From assembly GCA_905250025.1 (NCBI GenBank), contig CAJNOJ010000183.1, forward strand, positions 1 through 64,000: DNA of 64,000 nt, written 5' to 3'. The DNA is from Adineta ricciae. Its lineage: Eukaryota > Rotifera > Eurotatoria > Adinetida > Adinetidae. The translations under genes and the position numbers were made by a program. Positions 22,801 through 34,100 of this stretch are shown here, piece by piece. Each line of letters starts with the position of its first letter. The first letter of the stretch is position 1. A model generated the notes under the pieces. It was given only the letters and a program-made list of their open reading frames with translations, did not search any database and had not been told where the DNA came from.

Positions 22801-23650
22801 GCAGAAACAGTCACTGGTACATCTTGTATGTATTTCATATACTGTCAAAATATTTTTCGTATATTCCAACTAAAACCCAATATATCCTTCTTTCTTTCAG
22901 CTCAACCCTCACAAATATATTTTGTTCCAACGTCATGTTCTAATGGAACGAATATTGGCATGACCTGTAATACTCCCGGCACTCTGTGCGACTTGTGGAG
23001 TCCATGTCGAAACAATGGAACATGTGTCAACAACGATGACAACAACGATTACAATTGTACTTGTCTGCCGCATTTCGACGGGAAACAATGCGAAACCGAT
23101 AATCGGCCATGTAAAAAAAATACGTGTCTTAATGGTATGTCTATGCTTTCATATTATTTCTTTCGTGAAAAAGGATATAGTAACATCTTTACTTGTAGGT
23201 ATATGCAATCAAACATCGAATTGTACCTGTGCAGCTGGTTGGGAAGGTACACGATGTGAACGAAGGATTGACTATTGCGTGAATGCAACATGCTACAACA
23301 ACGCAGTTTGTCGTTCGCTACTGGGTAATTACACATGCGAATGTCTCAGTGATTCTTATTCCGGTCGGCATTGTGAAATCGTTGCAAAGAAATTCATTGT
23401 TTATCAGTCTGTTTGTAAATCTTTTGCTTATATTGCTATCATCGCCATGGCTAGTGTGGTATTGTTTGTTATTGTCATGGATGCACTGAAATATTGTTTT
23501 GGAAGTGACCTGACTCGTTCGGAACTGGAACGAATTCGACGAGAAAAACGAGCAAAGAAACGCAAACCAGTAATCCAACGGTTTACTTATGTCAATGCTA
23601 TTCCTTCATCGGGACAGACAATTTCTAAAAGAAAAGAAACTGCTGTCTAA
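19815..23650 (+). CDS. NHL beta-propeller / EGF type I membrane protein, complete, haplotype A
   Basis: Nine exons: 19815-19890, 20106-21047, 21203-22090, 22346-22438, 22492-22518, 22646-22726, 22784-22825, 22901-23134, 23199-23650; all phases close to 944 residues. Exon 1 is a signal peptide (MSTMNVWSCFSARIVLWM). About 30-635 carry NHL repeats (LYIGDSYNHRILV, MYIADRKNNRIMKW, LYVADSGNNRIQVF, LYVADNQHHRVVRV). Four tiny exons encode a Ser/Thr-rich stalk, then come EGF-like modules (CRNNGTCVNNDD, CDLWSPC, CNQTSNCTCAAGWEGTRC, CYNNAVCRSLLGNYTCEC). A transmembrane helix at about 869-888 and a 56-residue basic tail (RREKRAKKRKP) end the protein. Probable cell-surface receptor or adhesion protein; ligand unknown. 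The tandem paralog at 24632 shares the propeller. Confidence 0.85.
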
Positions 23651-24631
23651 AGATATAGCATAAATCTCTCGCTTTTGATGTTGTTCATGACCCTTAATCT
23701 TCTGAGGTTCTAGAAACTCTTTCGTGAAAGTTTTTTTTACTGTAACCTTCAGCGTGCTGATTCTTGAGTTAATTTCTGCATGGCTAAACAAAGAAAACGA
23801 TCGGAAAGTATTTATTAAGTCGTACTCTGCAAGCGAGAAACCAGTTAATCGTTAACTATTGCAGATTAAGAGAAAAAATCTTCAAAGTGCATTTTTTATG
23901 TATGAAGCTTGTTACACTTATCTTTCATAAATTTGGATTAAACACATTTGTTTAATTATCTTCGTTGGATTACCATGAGAATTCTATTGTAAAAACAAGA
24001 CATCTTTTTCATATTTGATTTGAAAACGAGAAAGACCAATAAAAACATATCAATTCCATTTTTCTGCTCTCAAATTTGAATACTAAATCAATCCAATTCC
24101 GAATCAGATTAACTTCTACAGTATTTCGTGCATGGCAAGCAATAATCTATAGGTATTCATGCAGTAAATGCACACGTTTGGAACATTCGATAGCGGAACA
24201 AAAAAGATCATTGACGTCAATGACAACTATTATAGAATCTTTGTCTGTTAATATCACGTTCTCTTATTATTGTCATGAACAAAAAAGGTATACACTAAAA
24301 TCATGAAGATGAGAGTTTGCGTCATCGTCGTAGAATAAAAGCATGATAGCTATGTTTGTCCATCTGTATGTGGCCAATGTCTAGACAAACGTTTCCATTG
24401 TTGTTTTCCTTCTGAAGCGATATAGAATAGTATATTATATCATTATTGCCTTGACGGGTTCTACTAAACGACAGAAAATGGTAAAATTCAACAGACGCTA
24501 CATAAATTAAATTAAAAAATATCTGTTGAACAGCGCAACGGTACACAAGAGCTCTAGCTAAGCAACGTTTTTCATTTATTTTATATTTCTAGGTCCGTAT
24601 CGTTGATAGCGTGCCTCTAAATCACGCAAAA
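23651..24631. other. Intergenic region between the two NHL genes, haplotype A
   Basis: AT-rich 3' UTR of the first NHL gene and promoter of the second. It contains a perfect CRE palindrome (listed separately). No additional gene. Confidence 0.45.
24208..24223. promoter_or_regulatory. CRE-like palindrome upstream of NHL/REJ gene, haplotype A
   Basis: TCATTGACGTCAATGA, a perfect 16-nt palindrome centred on the full CREB/ATF site TGACGTCA, about 410 bp before the start codon. Copy B has it extended to 18 nt at 30773-30790. Confidence 0.4.
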
Positions 24632-25901
24632 ATGATACTAAAATGTCAAATTTTGTTGAATGTGATCATTCTACTGATCATCACTAATGTATCGTGTAAG
24701 TAATACTCAATAAGTAGATCCAATGAGGAATTCATAGCTTGAGTTGGTTATTCGCACAGTTCATACTACTATTCGTTAGCAACGAAAGTATTTTCTCTCG
24801 ATAGTGGTTAATATTTGCTGATCGATAATTAATAGAAGCGCTTGTTGTCGATATTAGTCTATTCAATCCAGCGGAATACACATTCATCATGATTAAGGTC
24901 TGCAGGTCATCCATATTGCGAATTCAGCGTCTACAGCGTATCTCTAAAAACCATGAACGTTTGCGAATAAATTTTATCACCGTTCTAGCCTGCAGACAAT
25001 GTACTGCTCCACAGAAAGTTTAATAATCCCTGCATGAATCTTAGTGTAATTCATCAACAATTAGAAGGGATCTTGTCCGTATGATATTCTGATTAATTTC
25101 AGTCGAGCTCAAGTTGTCTCCCAAAGCTGCATGGAATCAAATTGGTACAACAGTTGCGGGAGATAGAAAAGGAAGCGCAGGATCAAATCTCAGTCAACTT
25201 AATGAGCCTGTCGACATATATATCACCAACAACGACATTCTTTACATTGGGGATTCATACAATCATCGAATTCTTGTTGTTCATCTCAACTCTTCGACCA
25301 ACAACTCCGCTATCGGCTCTGGACCAGGTCCGGATTTCAATCAACTCAATCGACCAGACGACGTTTTTGTTTTCAATGCATCTCTCTATGTTCTTGATAC
25401 CAGCAATTACCGAGTACAAAAGGTGGCACTTGATGGTTCTAATGTCACCACAGTGGCTCATATACCTCGACCAGGCACGGGACCAGGCGATCCACTCTAT
25501 CTCTACGTGACTAATGAAGGCAACATATATGTAAGTGAAAGATTGGGACATTGTATCTGGTTATTTTTTCCAAACTCAACTACTGGTCACATCATTGCTG
25601 GACAAAGTAGACAAAAGGGATCCAATAGCGATCAATTCGACGAACCCTATGGCATCTTTGTCAGCGACGTGGGCGCCACGTACATTGCAGATCGTAAGAA
25701 CAATCGAATCATGAAGTGGTCGACCGGAGATTCGTATGGTGTTCGTGTGGCTGGTGATGGTAAAATCGGTGATACACCAAAACAACTCAACTCACCCACC
25801 CAAGTGATTGTTGATACCAACGAATACATGTATATTACAGAAACGGGTTATCGAGCGCGTGTCGTTCGATGGCTCGTCGGATCAACCTGGGGTGTATGCA
25901 T
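24632..25901 (+). CDS. NHL/REJ/GPS protein, 5' part, haplotype A, cut at N junction
   Basis: Exon 1 24632-24695 encodes a signal peptide (MILKCQILLNVIILLIIT). Exon 2 starts at 25103 and runs to the N at 25902, giving about 280 residues of NHL propeller nearly identical to the neighbouring NHL/EGF gene. The remainder of this allele most likely resumes at 53165 after an unassembled stretch of about 1 kb. The reading frame that continues past the N into 25995 is antisense glycosyltransferase and an artefact. Confidence 0.75.
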
Positions 25902-25902
25902 N
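25902..25902. other. Single-N junction S2/S3 (haplotype A to B)
   Basis: Left of the N is NHL exon 2, which should continue as at 32467. Right of it the sequence matches the interior of the GT61-like gene at about 18047. It is an artificial join. Confidence 0.85.
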
Positions 25903-26990
25903 TTATCTAATAATTCATACGTCGGAGATTTTGAATCGATTGCAGTTGCATCAATACCAACAGAAACATTATTTTGTGCAGTAATATTTCGATAATCAAG
26001 GTAAAAAACTCGTACAAGTGGATTTCGTAGTGATCTAATCTCGTCAATGCTTTTATTTAAGTACAAATCTGTATAATTATTGATTTCATCCATTGCTAAT
26101 TTCAAATCTTCTTGTTCTTGGCTTGTAAAACGTTTGTTATGAACAATATAAGCATTCAATGGTTTGGTGACATCACGACGTTCTGCTGAATGATTACGTC
26201 GAATATGTGGAGGAAGTAGACCGTGCTGTTTATACATTCGATCACGAAATAGTCGAGACCCGTCGAGTTCTACTCCACCGGCGAGTTGATAGTTGGATTG
26301 AATGCAACGTTGACACATCATTCCACTACCGAGAATGATTTCTTCGAAAACGAACCATTGACGTTGGGCAAGTACATCGAGAACATTCGATTTAATTAAC
26401 CCAAGTCCGGCAAAACGACTGTAAATATCTTCGCTGAAACATGTTTGACATTGACTTTTGTCAAAGCCAACAAGAACTCGGAATGGTTGGAGATGTTTCG
26501 GAGCAAAGCGTATCGCGGCAATATAGGCTGGATAAAGTCCGTCGAATAGAGCATGACCAACATTACCATGCCAAAGTTGATTAAAATGAATTGTTAGTCC
26601 CGAGAACATTCTTGGTTCGTTCTCCGAACGAACGAACTGATGCAATTTTTCATACGTATCGAATATAAGATGACGTGGGCGATACTCAGTTGTTGCTAAT
26701 GCGGCTAGTCGAACACCTGGCAGTGTTAAATTATCTTCTTTTAATGATAAGGCTAAAAATCCTTGCTTGGTATAATAAAGATTTTGATAGAGACACGATT
26801 GGTTGTAGGAAGGACCGACGCATTCTACTGTTGTTTTCAAAGATCGAACGGATGGTGATGTTTGTAATATCGAATGCTGAGTATTTGATTGCTTGATATT
26901 TTGATTTACATGATGTATAACGACGTCAAGGATAAGAAGAAAGCACACAAGCCAACTAACCGTTTTTAGTTTTCTTTTACAGTGTAACAT
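25903..26990 (-). CDS. GT61-like glycosyltransferase, N-terminal two thirds, haplotype B
   Basis: Allele of 17458-19134 from the start codon at 26990 down to the homologue of position 18047. The signal anchor, WHGNVGHALFDGLYPAY motif and cysteine pairs are intact and nearly identical to copy A, with a few changes such as HYVNQN to HHVNQN. The last third, including the GPGTGQ block, is missing because of the N junction. About 20 codons at the C-terminal end of the open frame read antisense NHL sequence and are not real. Confidence 0.85.
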
Positions 26991-27669
26991 TATTCAAACG
27001 GTATTCAGTTGCTGTTTTCAGCTGCCACATGGGAAGAGTGACGTTAATTCATCTCTTCTTTTACACGTGACAGAAATACAGAACTATTAAATATTAAAGA
27101 ACTTTGCCGAACGAACGAGCTGTTTGCGGAAGAGAACGGAAGGACAAGCTTATACAGAAAGAGAAAACTTTTTGTATTGTTTGCATTTTGAATATTTACA
27201 TAGTTGAAGTCAGCGGTATAAAACTTCATATTTTTTTTTCTTTCTTTCTGCATAGGAACGGTCGAACGTATTCAAGAGAATGTATTCCATTTCTTGAGAA
27301 TATCATAAAATAAAACATTTACGTCTTTCCAGATTGAAAAGGGAGCTTTTACAGAGCTGTATAAGAAATGATTTGTGTAAACGCAAATATCTGAATCAGT
27401 GTTGTCAATCGATACCTGGCACTTACAAAGCTTATGAATTATAGAAATCACGTCTGGATATGATATTAAATATTCATGAGAACAACACGTTCGATTATGT
27501 GTCTCATTATATAGTTGAAGATTATTTCTGAATAATGGATTTTAGCACACTGTTACAATATTGAACAAACGTGTAGTTCAGGAAAATAGAAAATATCTCT
27601 TTTGTCGGAAGACTCCATACATTAGTTCTTGACACTAGAGCAGTACGAAACAGAATTTCTTTCTCGTAT
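26991..27669. promoter_or_regulatory. Head-to-head intergenic region (GT61-like / NHL-EGF), haplotype B
   Basis: Same arrangement and nearly the same length (679 bp) as 19135-19814. Confidence 0.4.
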
Positions 27670-29257
27670 ATGTCAACTATGAACGTCTGGAGCTGTTTCT
27701 CAGCTCGTATCGTGTTATGGATGTTAATTAATGTGACAACTACAAGTAAGAGTTCAGTTCGTTTCTGTTCATCAATACTTCCCACAAACTAAACTCTGTG
27801 TGTTCGAGAATATATTCATATAAGTTGAGAGGATATCTGGAATACCAGAATATCCAGATGTTTAATATGGACTAAAAGATGATCGCCAATAAATGACAAA
27901 CAGCACTCCGATGAGCTCATGAAGTATTTTCTTCAAGATGATTATTGTCAATTTCTCTAGGGCAATTGAAGCTACCATCTAACGCTGCTTGGAATCAAAA
28001 TGGTACGACAGTTGCGGGAGATAAAAAAGGAAACGCAGGATCAGCTCTCAGTCAACTTACTGAGCCTGTCGACATATATATCACCAACAACGACATTCTT
28101 TATATTGGGGATACATACAATCATCGAATTCTTCTTGTTCATCTCAACTCTTGGACCAACAACTCTGCTATCGGCTCTGGACCAGGCCCCGGTTCCAATC
28201 AGCTCAATGGACCACGCGGCGTTTTTGTTTTCAATGCATCTCTCTATGTTCTTGATACCAGCAATTACCGAGTACAAAAGATGACACTTGATGGTTCTAA
28301 TGTCACTACAGTGGCTCATATACCTCGACCAGGTACGGGACAAGGCGATCCACTATATCTCTATGTGACTAATGAAGGCAACATATATGTAAGTGAAAGA
28401 TGGGGGCATTGTATCTGGTTATTTTTTCCAAACTCAACTACTGGTCACATCATTGCTGGACAAACTAGACAAAAGGGATCGAATAACGATCAATTCGACG
28501 AACCCTATGGCATCTTTGTCAACGATGTAGGCACCATGTACATTGCAGATCGTAAGAACCATCGGATCATGAAGTGGTCGACCGGAGATTCGCATGGTGT
28601 TCGTGTGGCTGGTGATGGTACACTCGGTGATACACCAAAACAACTCAACGAACCCACCCAAGTGATTGTTGATACCAACGAATACATGTATATTACGGAA
28701 GCTGGTTATCGAGCGCGTGTCGTTCGATGGCTCGTCGGATCAACCTGGGGTGTGTGCATTGTTGCTTGCACAAGAAGTTCTGGAATTGAAGCAACTCAAC
28801 TAAGTCAACCACATTCTTTGGCATTTGATAGACACGGGTCACTGTATGTCACCGATTGGGCCAATCACCGAGTGCAAAAGTTCCAGATTCTCGACTATTC
28901 TCGTGAGTATCTGCATTGTTAACAGGTTAAAAATATGAGAGAAGGCCTGCTTTTCATTCGATCCTGAGCTGCTCGGCTACTTCAAAACAATGCTATCATC
29001 AACTATTCTTTTTCATTGAATAACTTCAGAGGGAGCAACGTATATGCTTTTGTTTAGTATCATTCAACGAGCCAGTCATTCCTCCGAACTCAACGTGGAG
29101 TGTATGTGGTATTACTTTTGCTAATCAAACCAGCATTGGCTTGAGACCTCGTGGTATTTTTATTGATCATCGTGACACTGTGTATGTCGCTGATCATACC
29201 CATCGACGAGTTCTTGTATGGTCAGAAAAAGATAACAATCATCATCAGATATCCGTC
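27670..29257 (+). CDS. NHL/EGF membrane protein, 5' exons, haplotype B
   Basis: Exons 27670-27745 (signal peptide), 27961-28902, and 29058-29257 (start of exon 3), spliced as in copy A. The propeller sequence carries the B-type variants GDKKG, SALSQL, IGDTYNHR, ERWGHC and RKNHRIM. At the N (29258) the sequence jumps from the homologue of 21403 to that of 22702, so about 1.3 kb (most of exon 3, exons 4-5 and part of 6) is missing. Confidence 0.8.
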
Positions 29258-29258
29258 N
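29258..29258. other. Single-N junction S3/S4 (gap inside one gene)
   Basis: Both sides belong to the same gene in the same orientation, separated by about 1.3 kb in copy A. One N therefore hides a real gap rather than joining different loci. Confidence 0.8.
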
Positions 29259-30209
29259 CTTCCTCTACATCGACAAAAACAGGTTATTTTCACTCATTAT
29301 TTTCGTTTATCGAGGATGCCTACCTACTGCAAATTTCAGATCTATCAACAAGATCAGCAGAAACAGTCACTGGTACATCTTGTATGTATTTCATATACTG
29401 TCGAAATATTTTTCGCATATTCCGACTAAAACCCAATATATCCTTCTTTCTTTCAGCTCAACCCTCACAAATATATTTTGTTCCAACGTCATGTTCTAAT
29501 GGAGCGAGCATTGGCATGAACTGTAATATTCCCGGCACTCTTTGCGACTTGTGGAGTCCATGTCGAAACAATGGAACATGTGTCAACAACGATGACAACA
29601 ACGATTACAATTGTACTTGTCTGCCGCATTTCGACGGGAAACAATGCGAAAACGATAATCGGCCATGTAAAAAAAACACGTGTCTTAATGGTAAGTATCC
29701 CGTGCTTTCGTATTGCTTCTTCCGTGAAAAAGACTATAATAACATCTTTACTTGTAGGTGTATGCAATCAAACATCGAATTGTACCTGTGCAGCTGGTTG
29801 GGAAGGTACACGATGTGAACGAAGGATTGACTATTGTGTGAATGCAACATGCTACAACAATGCAGTTTGTCGTTCGCTACTGGGCAATTACACATGTGAA
29901 TGTCTCAGTGATTCTTATTCCGGTCGGCATTGTGAAATCGTTGTAAACAAATTCATTGTTTATCAGTCTGTTTGTAAATCTTTTGCTTATATTGCCATCA
30001 TCGCTATGGCTAGTGTGGTATTGTTTGTCATTGTCATGGATGTACTGAAATATTGTTTTGGAAGTGACCCGACTCGTTCAGAACTGGAACGGATTCGACG
30101 AGAAAAACGAGCAAAGAAACGCAAACCAGTAATCCAACGGTTTACTTATGTCAATGCTATTCCTTCATCGGAACAGACAATTTCTAAAAGAAAAGAAACT
30201 GCTGTCTAG
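29259..30209 (+). CDS. NHL/EGF membrane protein, 3' exons, haplotype B
   Basis: End of exon 6 (29259-29282), then exons 29340-29381, 29457-29690 and 29758-30209. They encode the end of the Ser/Thr stalk, the EGF-like modules, the transmembrane helix (SFAYIAIIAMASVVLFVIVM) and the basic tail ending TISKRKETAV. All splice sites match copy A. This is the continuation of 27670-29257. Confidence 0.8.
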
Positions 30210-31197
30210 ATATAGCATAAATCTCTCGCTTTTGATGTTGTTCATGATCCTTAATCTGCTGAGGTTCTAGAAACGCTTTCGTGAAAGTTTTTTTTTTTTT
30301 GTACTGTAACCTTCAGCGTGCTGATCCTTGCGTTGATTTCTGCATGGCCAAATAAAGAAAACGATAGGAAAGTATTTATGAAGTCGTACTCTGCACGCGA
30401 GAAACCAGTTAATCGTTAACTATTGGATATTAGGAGAAAATAATCTTCGAAGTGCGTTTTTAATGTATGAAGCTTGTTACACTTATCTTTCATAAATTTG
30501 GATTAAACAGATTTGTTTAATTATCTTCGTTAGATTATACCATGAGAATTCTATTGTAAAAACAGGACATCTTCTTCATATTTGATTTGAAAACGAGAAC
30601 GACCAATAAAAACATATCAATTCCATTTTTCCGCTCTCAAATTTGAATATTGAATCAATCCAATTTCGAATCAGATCAACTTCTATAATATTTCGTGCAT
30701 GGCAAGCAATAATCTATAGTTACTCATGCAGCAAATGCACACGTTTGGAACATTCGATAGCGGAACAAAAAAATCATTGACGTCAATGATAACTATTATA
30801 GAATCTTTGTCTGTTAATATCACGTTCTCTTATTATTGTCATGAACAAAAAAGGTATACATTAAAATCATGAAGATGAGAGTTTGCGTCATCGTCGTAGA
30901 ATAAAAGCATGATAGCTATGTTAGTCCATCTGTACGTGTTCAATGTGTAGACGAACGTTTCCATTGTTGTTTTCCTTCTGAATCGATATAGAATAGGATA
31001 TAATGTCATTGCTGCCTTGACGAGTTCTACTCAACAACAGAAAATGGTAAAATTCAACAGACGCTATATAAATTAAATTAAAAAATATCTGTTGAACAGC
31101 GCAACGGTACACAAGAGTTCCGACCAAACAACATTTTTCATTTATTTTATATTTCTAGGTCCTTATCGTTGATAGCGTGCTTCTAAATCACGCAAAA
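30210..31197. other. Intergenic region between the two NHL genes, haplotype B
   Basis: Counterpart of 23651-24631. It has a longer poly-T tract near 30290 and the CRE palindrome; no gene. Confidence 0.45.
30773..30790. promoter_or_regulatory. CRE-like palindrome, haplotype B
   Basis: ATCATTGACGTCAATGAT, an 18-nt perfect palindrome around TGACGTCA, at the same place relative to the NHL/REJ gene as in copy A. Confidence 0.4.
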
Positions 31198-34100
31198 ATG
31201 ATACTAAAATGTAAAATTTTGTTGAATGCGATCATTCTACTGATCATCACTAACGTATCGTGTAAGTAATACTCAATAAGTAGATCTAATGAGGAATTCA
31301 TAGCTTGAGTTGGTTATTCGCACAGTTCATATTACTATTCGTTAGGAACGAAAGTATTTTCTTTCGATAGTGGTTGATATTTGCTGATCGATAGCAAATA
31401 GAAACGCTTGTTATCGATATTAGTCCATTCAATCCAGCGGAATACACATTTATCATGATTAAGGTCTGCAGGTCATACATATTGTGAATTCAGCGTGAAC
31501 AGCGTACCTCTAAAAACCATGAGCGTTTGTGAATAAATTTTACCACCGTTCTAGCCTGCAGATAATGTACTACTCCACAGAAAGTTTATTAAACCCTGCA
31601 TAAATCTTAGTGTAATTCACCAACAATTAGAAGGCATCTTGTCCGTATGATATTCTGATTAATTTCAGTCGAGCTGAAGTTGTCTCCTCAAGCTGCATGG
31701 AATCAAATCGGTACGACAGTTGCGGGAGATAAAAAAGGAAGCGCAGGATCAGCTCTCAGTCAACTTAATGAGCCTGTCGACATATATATCACCAACAACG
31801 ACATTCTTTATATTGGGGATACCCGCAATCATCGAATTCTTGTTGTTCATCTCAACTCTTCGACCAACAACTCCGCTATCGGCTCTGAACCAGGTCCGAA
31901 TTTCAATCAACTCAATGGACCACGCGGCGTTTTTGTTTTCAATGCATCTCTCTATGTTCTTGATACCAGCAACTACCGAGTACAAAAGATGACACTTGAT
32001 GGTTCTAGTGTCACTACAGTGGCTCATATACCTCGACCAGGCGAGGGACAAGGCGATCCACTCTATCTCTATGTGACTAATGAAGGCAACATATATGTAA
32101 GTGAAAGATGGGGACATTGTATCTGGTTATTTTTTCCAAACTCAACTACTGGTCACATCATCGCTGGACAAACTAGACAAAAGGGATCCAATAACACTCA
32201 ATTCGACGAACCCTATGGCATCTTTGTCAACGATGTGGGCACCATGTACATTGCAGATCGTAAGAACCATCGGATCATGAAGTGGTCAACCGGAGATTTG
32301 CATGGTGTTTGTGTGGCTGGTGATGGTAAAATCGGTGATACACCAAAACAACTCAACGAACCAACTCAAGTGATTGTTGATACCAACGAATACATGTATA
32401 TTACGGAAGCTAGTTATCGAGCACGTGTTGTTCGATGGCTCGTCGGATCAACCTGGGGTGTGTGCATTGTTGCTTGCACAAGAAGTTCTGGAATTGAAGC
32501 AACTCAACTAAGTCACCCACATTCGTTGGCATTTGATAGACACGGGTCACTGTATGTCACCGATTGGGCTAATCACCGAGTGCAAAAGTTCCAGATTCTC
32601 GACTATTCTCGTGAGTATCTGCATTGTTAACAGGTTAAAAATACGAGAGAAGGCCTACTTTTCATTCGACCCTGAGCTGCTCGGCTGCTTGAAAACAATG
32701 CTATCATCAACTATTCTTTTTCATTGGATAACTTCAGAGGGAGTAACGTATATGCTTTTGTTTAGTATCATTCAACGAGCCAGTCATTCCTCCGAACTCA
32801 ACGTGGAGTGTATGTGGTATTACTTTTGCTAATCAAACCAGCATTGGCTTGAGACCTCGTGGTATTTTTATTGATCATCGTGACACTGTGTATGTCGCTG
32901 ATCATACCCATCGACGAGTTCTTGTATGGTCAGAAAAAGATAATAATCATCATCAGATATCCGTCGGCAACTTATTCAATCCTACAACTCCGTTTGTTAC
33001 AGTGAATGGCGATATTTACGTTGAGAATGGTGACCAAGCAGGTCGAATTGAGAAGTGGAGACCAGGTGCAACGAGTGGCGAACTCGTCGTAACATTTCCT
33101 GGAAACTGCTTTGGGCTGTTCATCGACATTAGAAATCATCTTTATTGTTCGGTTCATAAGGAGCATCAAGTAGTGAAACTCATGCTTGACAGCAACAACA
33201 AGTCGTTGGCGGTAGTGGCCGGAACGAGGAATTCGTCTGGCTCTGATTCTAATAAACTAAATCGTCCTTGTGGAATATTTGTCGATGTTTATTTCAGTCT
33301 CTATGTAGCTGACTCAGGCAATAATAGAATTCAGGTTTTCCTGTCGGGAGAATCAAATGGAATCACAGTTGCTGGCGGAGGTGTTCCTAATGGCTTAGAA
33401 CTGCGATATCCAAGTGGTGTGATACTGGACGCTAGTAACGTGTTATACGTTGCAGACAATCAACATCATCGTGTTGTTCGAGTCGAAGGCGATTCGTTCC
33501 GATGTCTGTTTGGTTGCACGAAGAAGAGTGGACCGGCGTCAAGTCAGCTGTATTACTCATATTCTGTTGGTTTCGACAGTCAGGGAAACTTGTATGTGGC
33601 TGATGAATGGAATGCTCGTATTCAAAAATTTAATTTAGAAATCGATTCTTGTGGTAAGTCGCTGAGATATTCCGACAGCTCAATTCGACCCGTTCTTCTT
33701 AGAGATGTTGATATTGGACTATTATGTTTTATCTGCATTTCTCGTTTTGTAGATTGTCGTGAACCATTTGTGAAACTTACTCCATCTGGAACATTGTTAA
33801 GCTTTCGACAAAACCAGCATATATATATTAGTTCAACTATCGAGGTGAACTGTGCTGATTTAACATCAATTGCAGTCGAATGGTCAATTCTCATCTGCAC
33901 ATCAGTATGTACCAATAGGTTACCGTTCAATCATTCTATCCATACAACATCGAAGGATCTGTTCATTCCATCGGGAACTCTCTCATATGGGCTCTATCGC
34001 TATCGACTAATATTAACCGCCACAATGCATGAACATCCATTACAGCTATCGTCATCATCTGCAATAGATATTCAAATCAGTTCACCGTTACTGGTTACAA

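Noticed and set aside
25848..25995. Apparent fusion of NHL propeller and glycosyltransferase
   Set aside because: The fusion point is the N at 25902; both reading frames continue into antisense sequence of the other gene.
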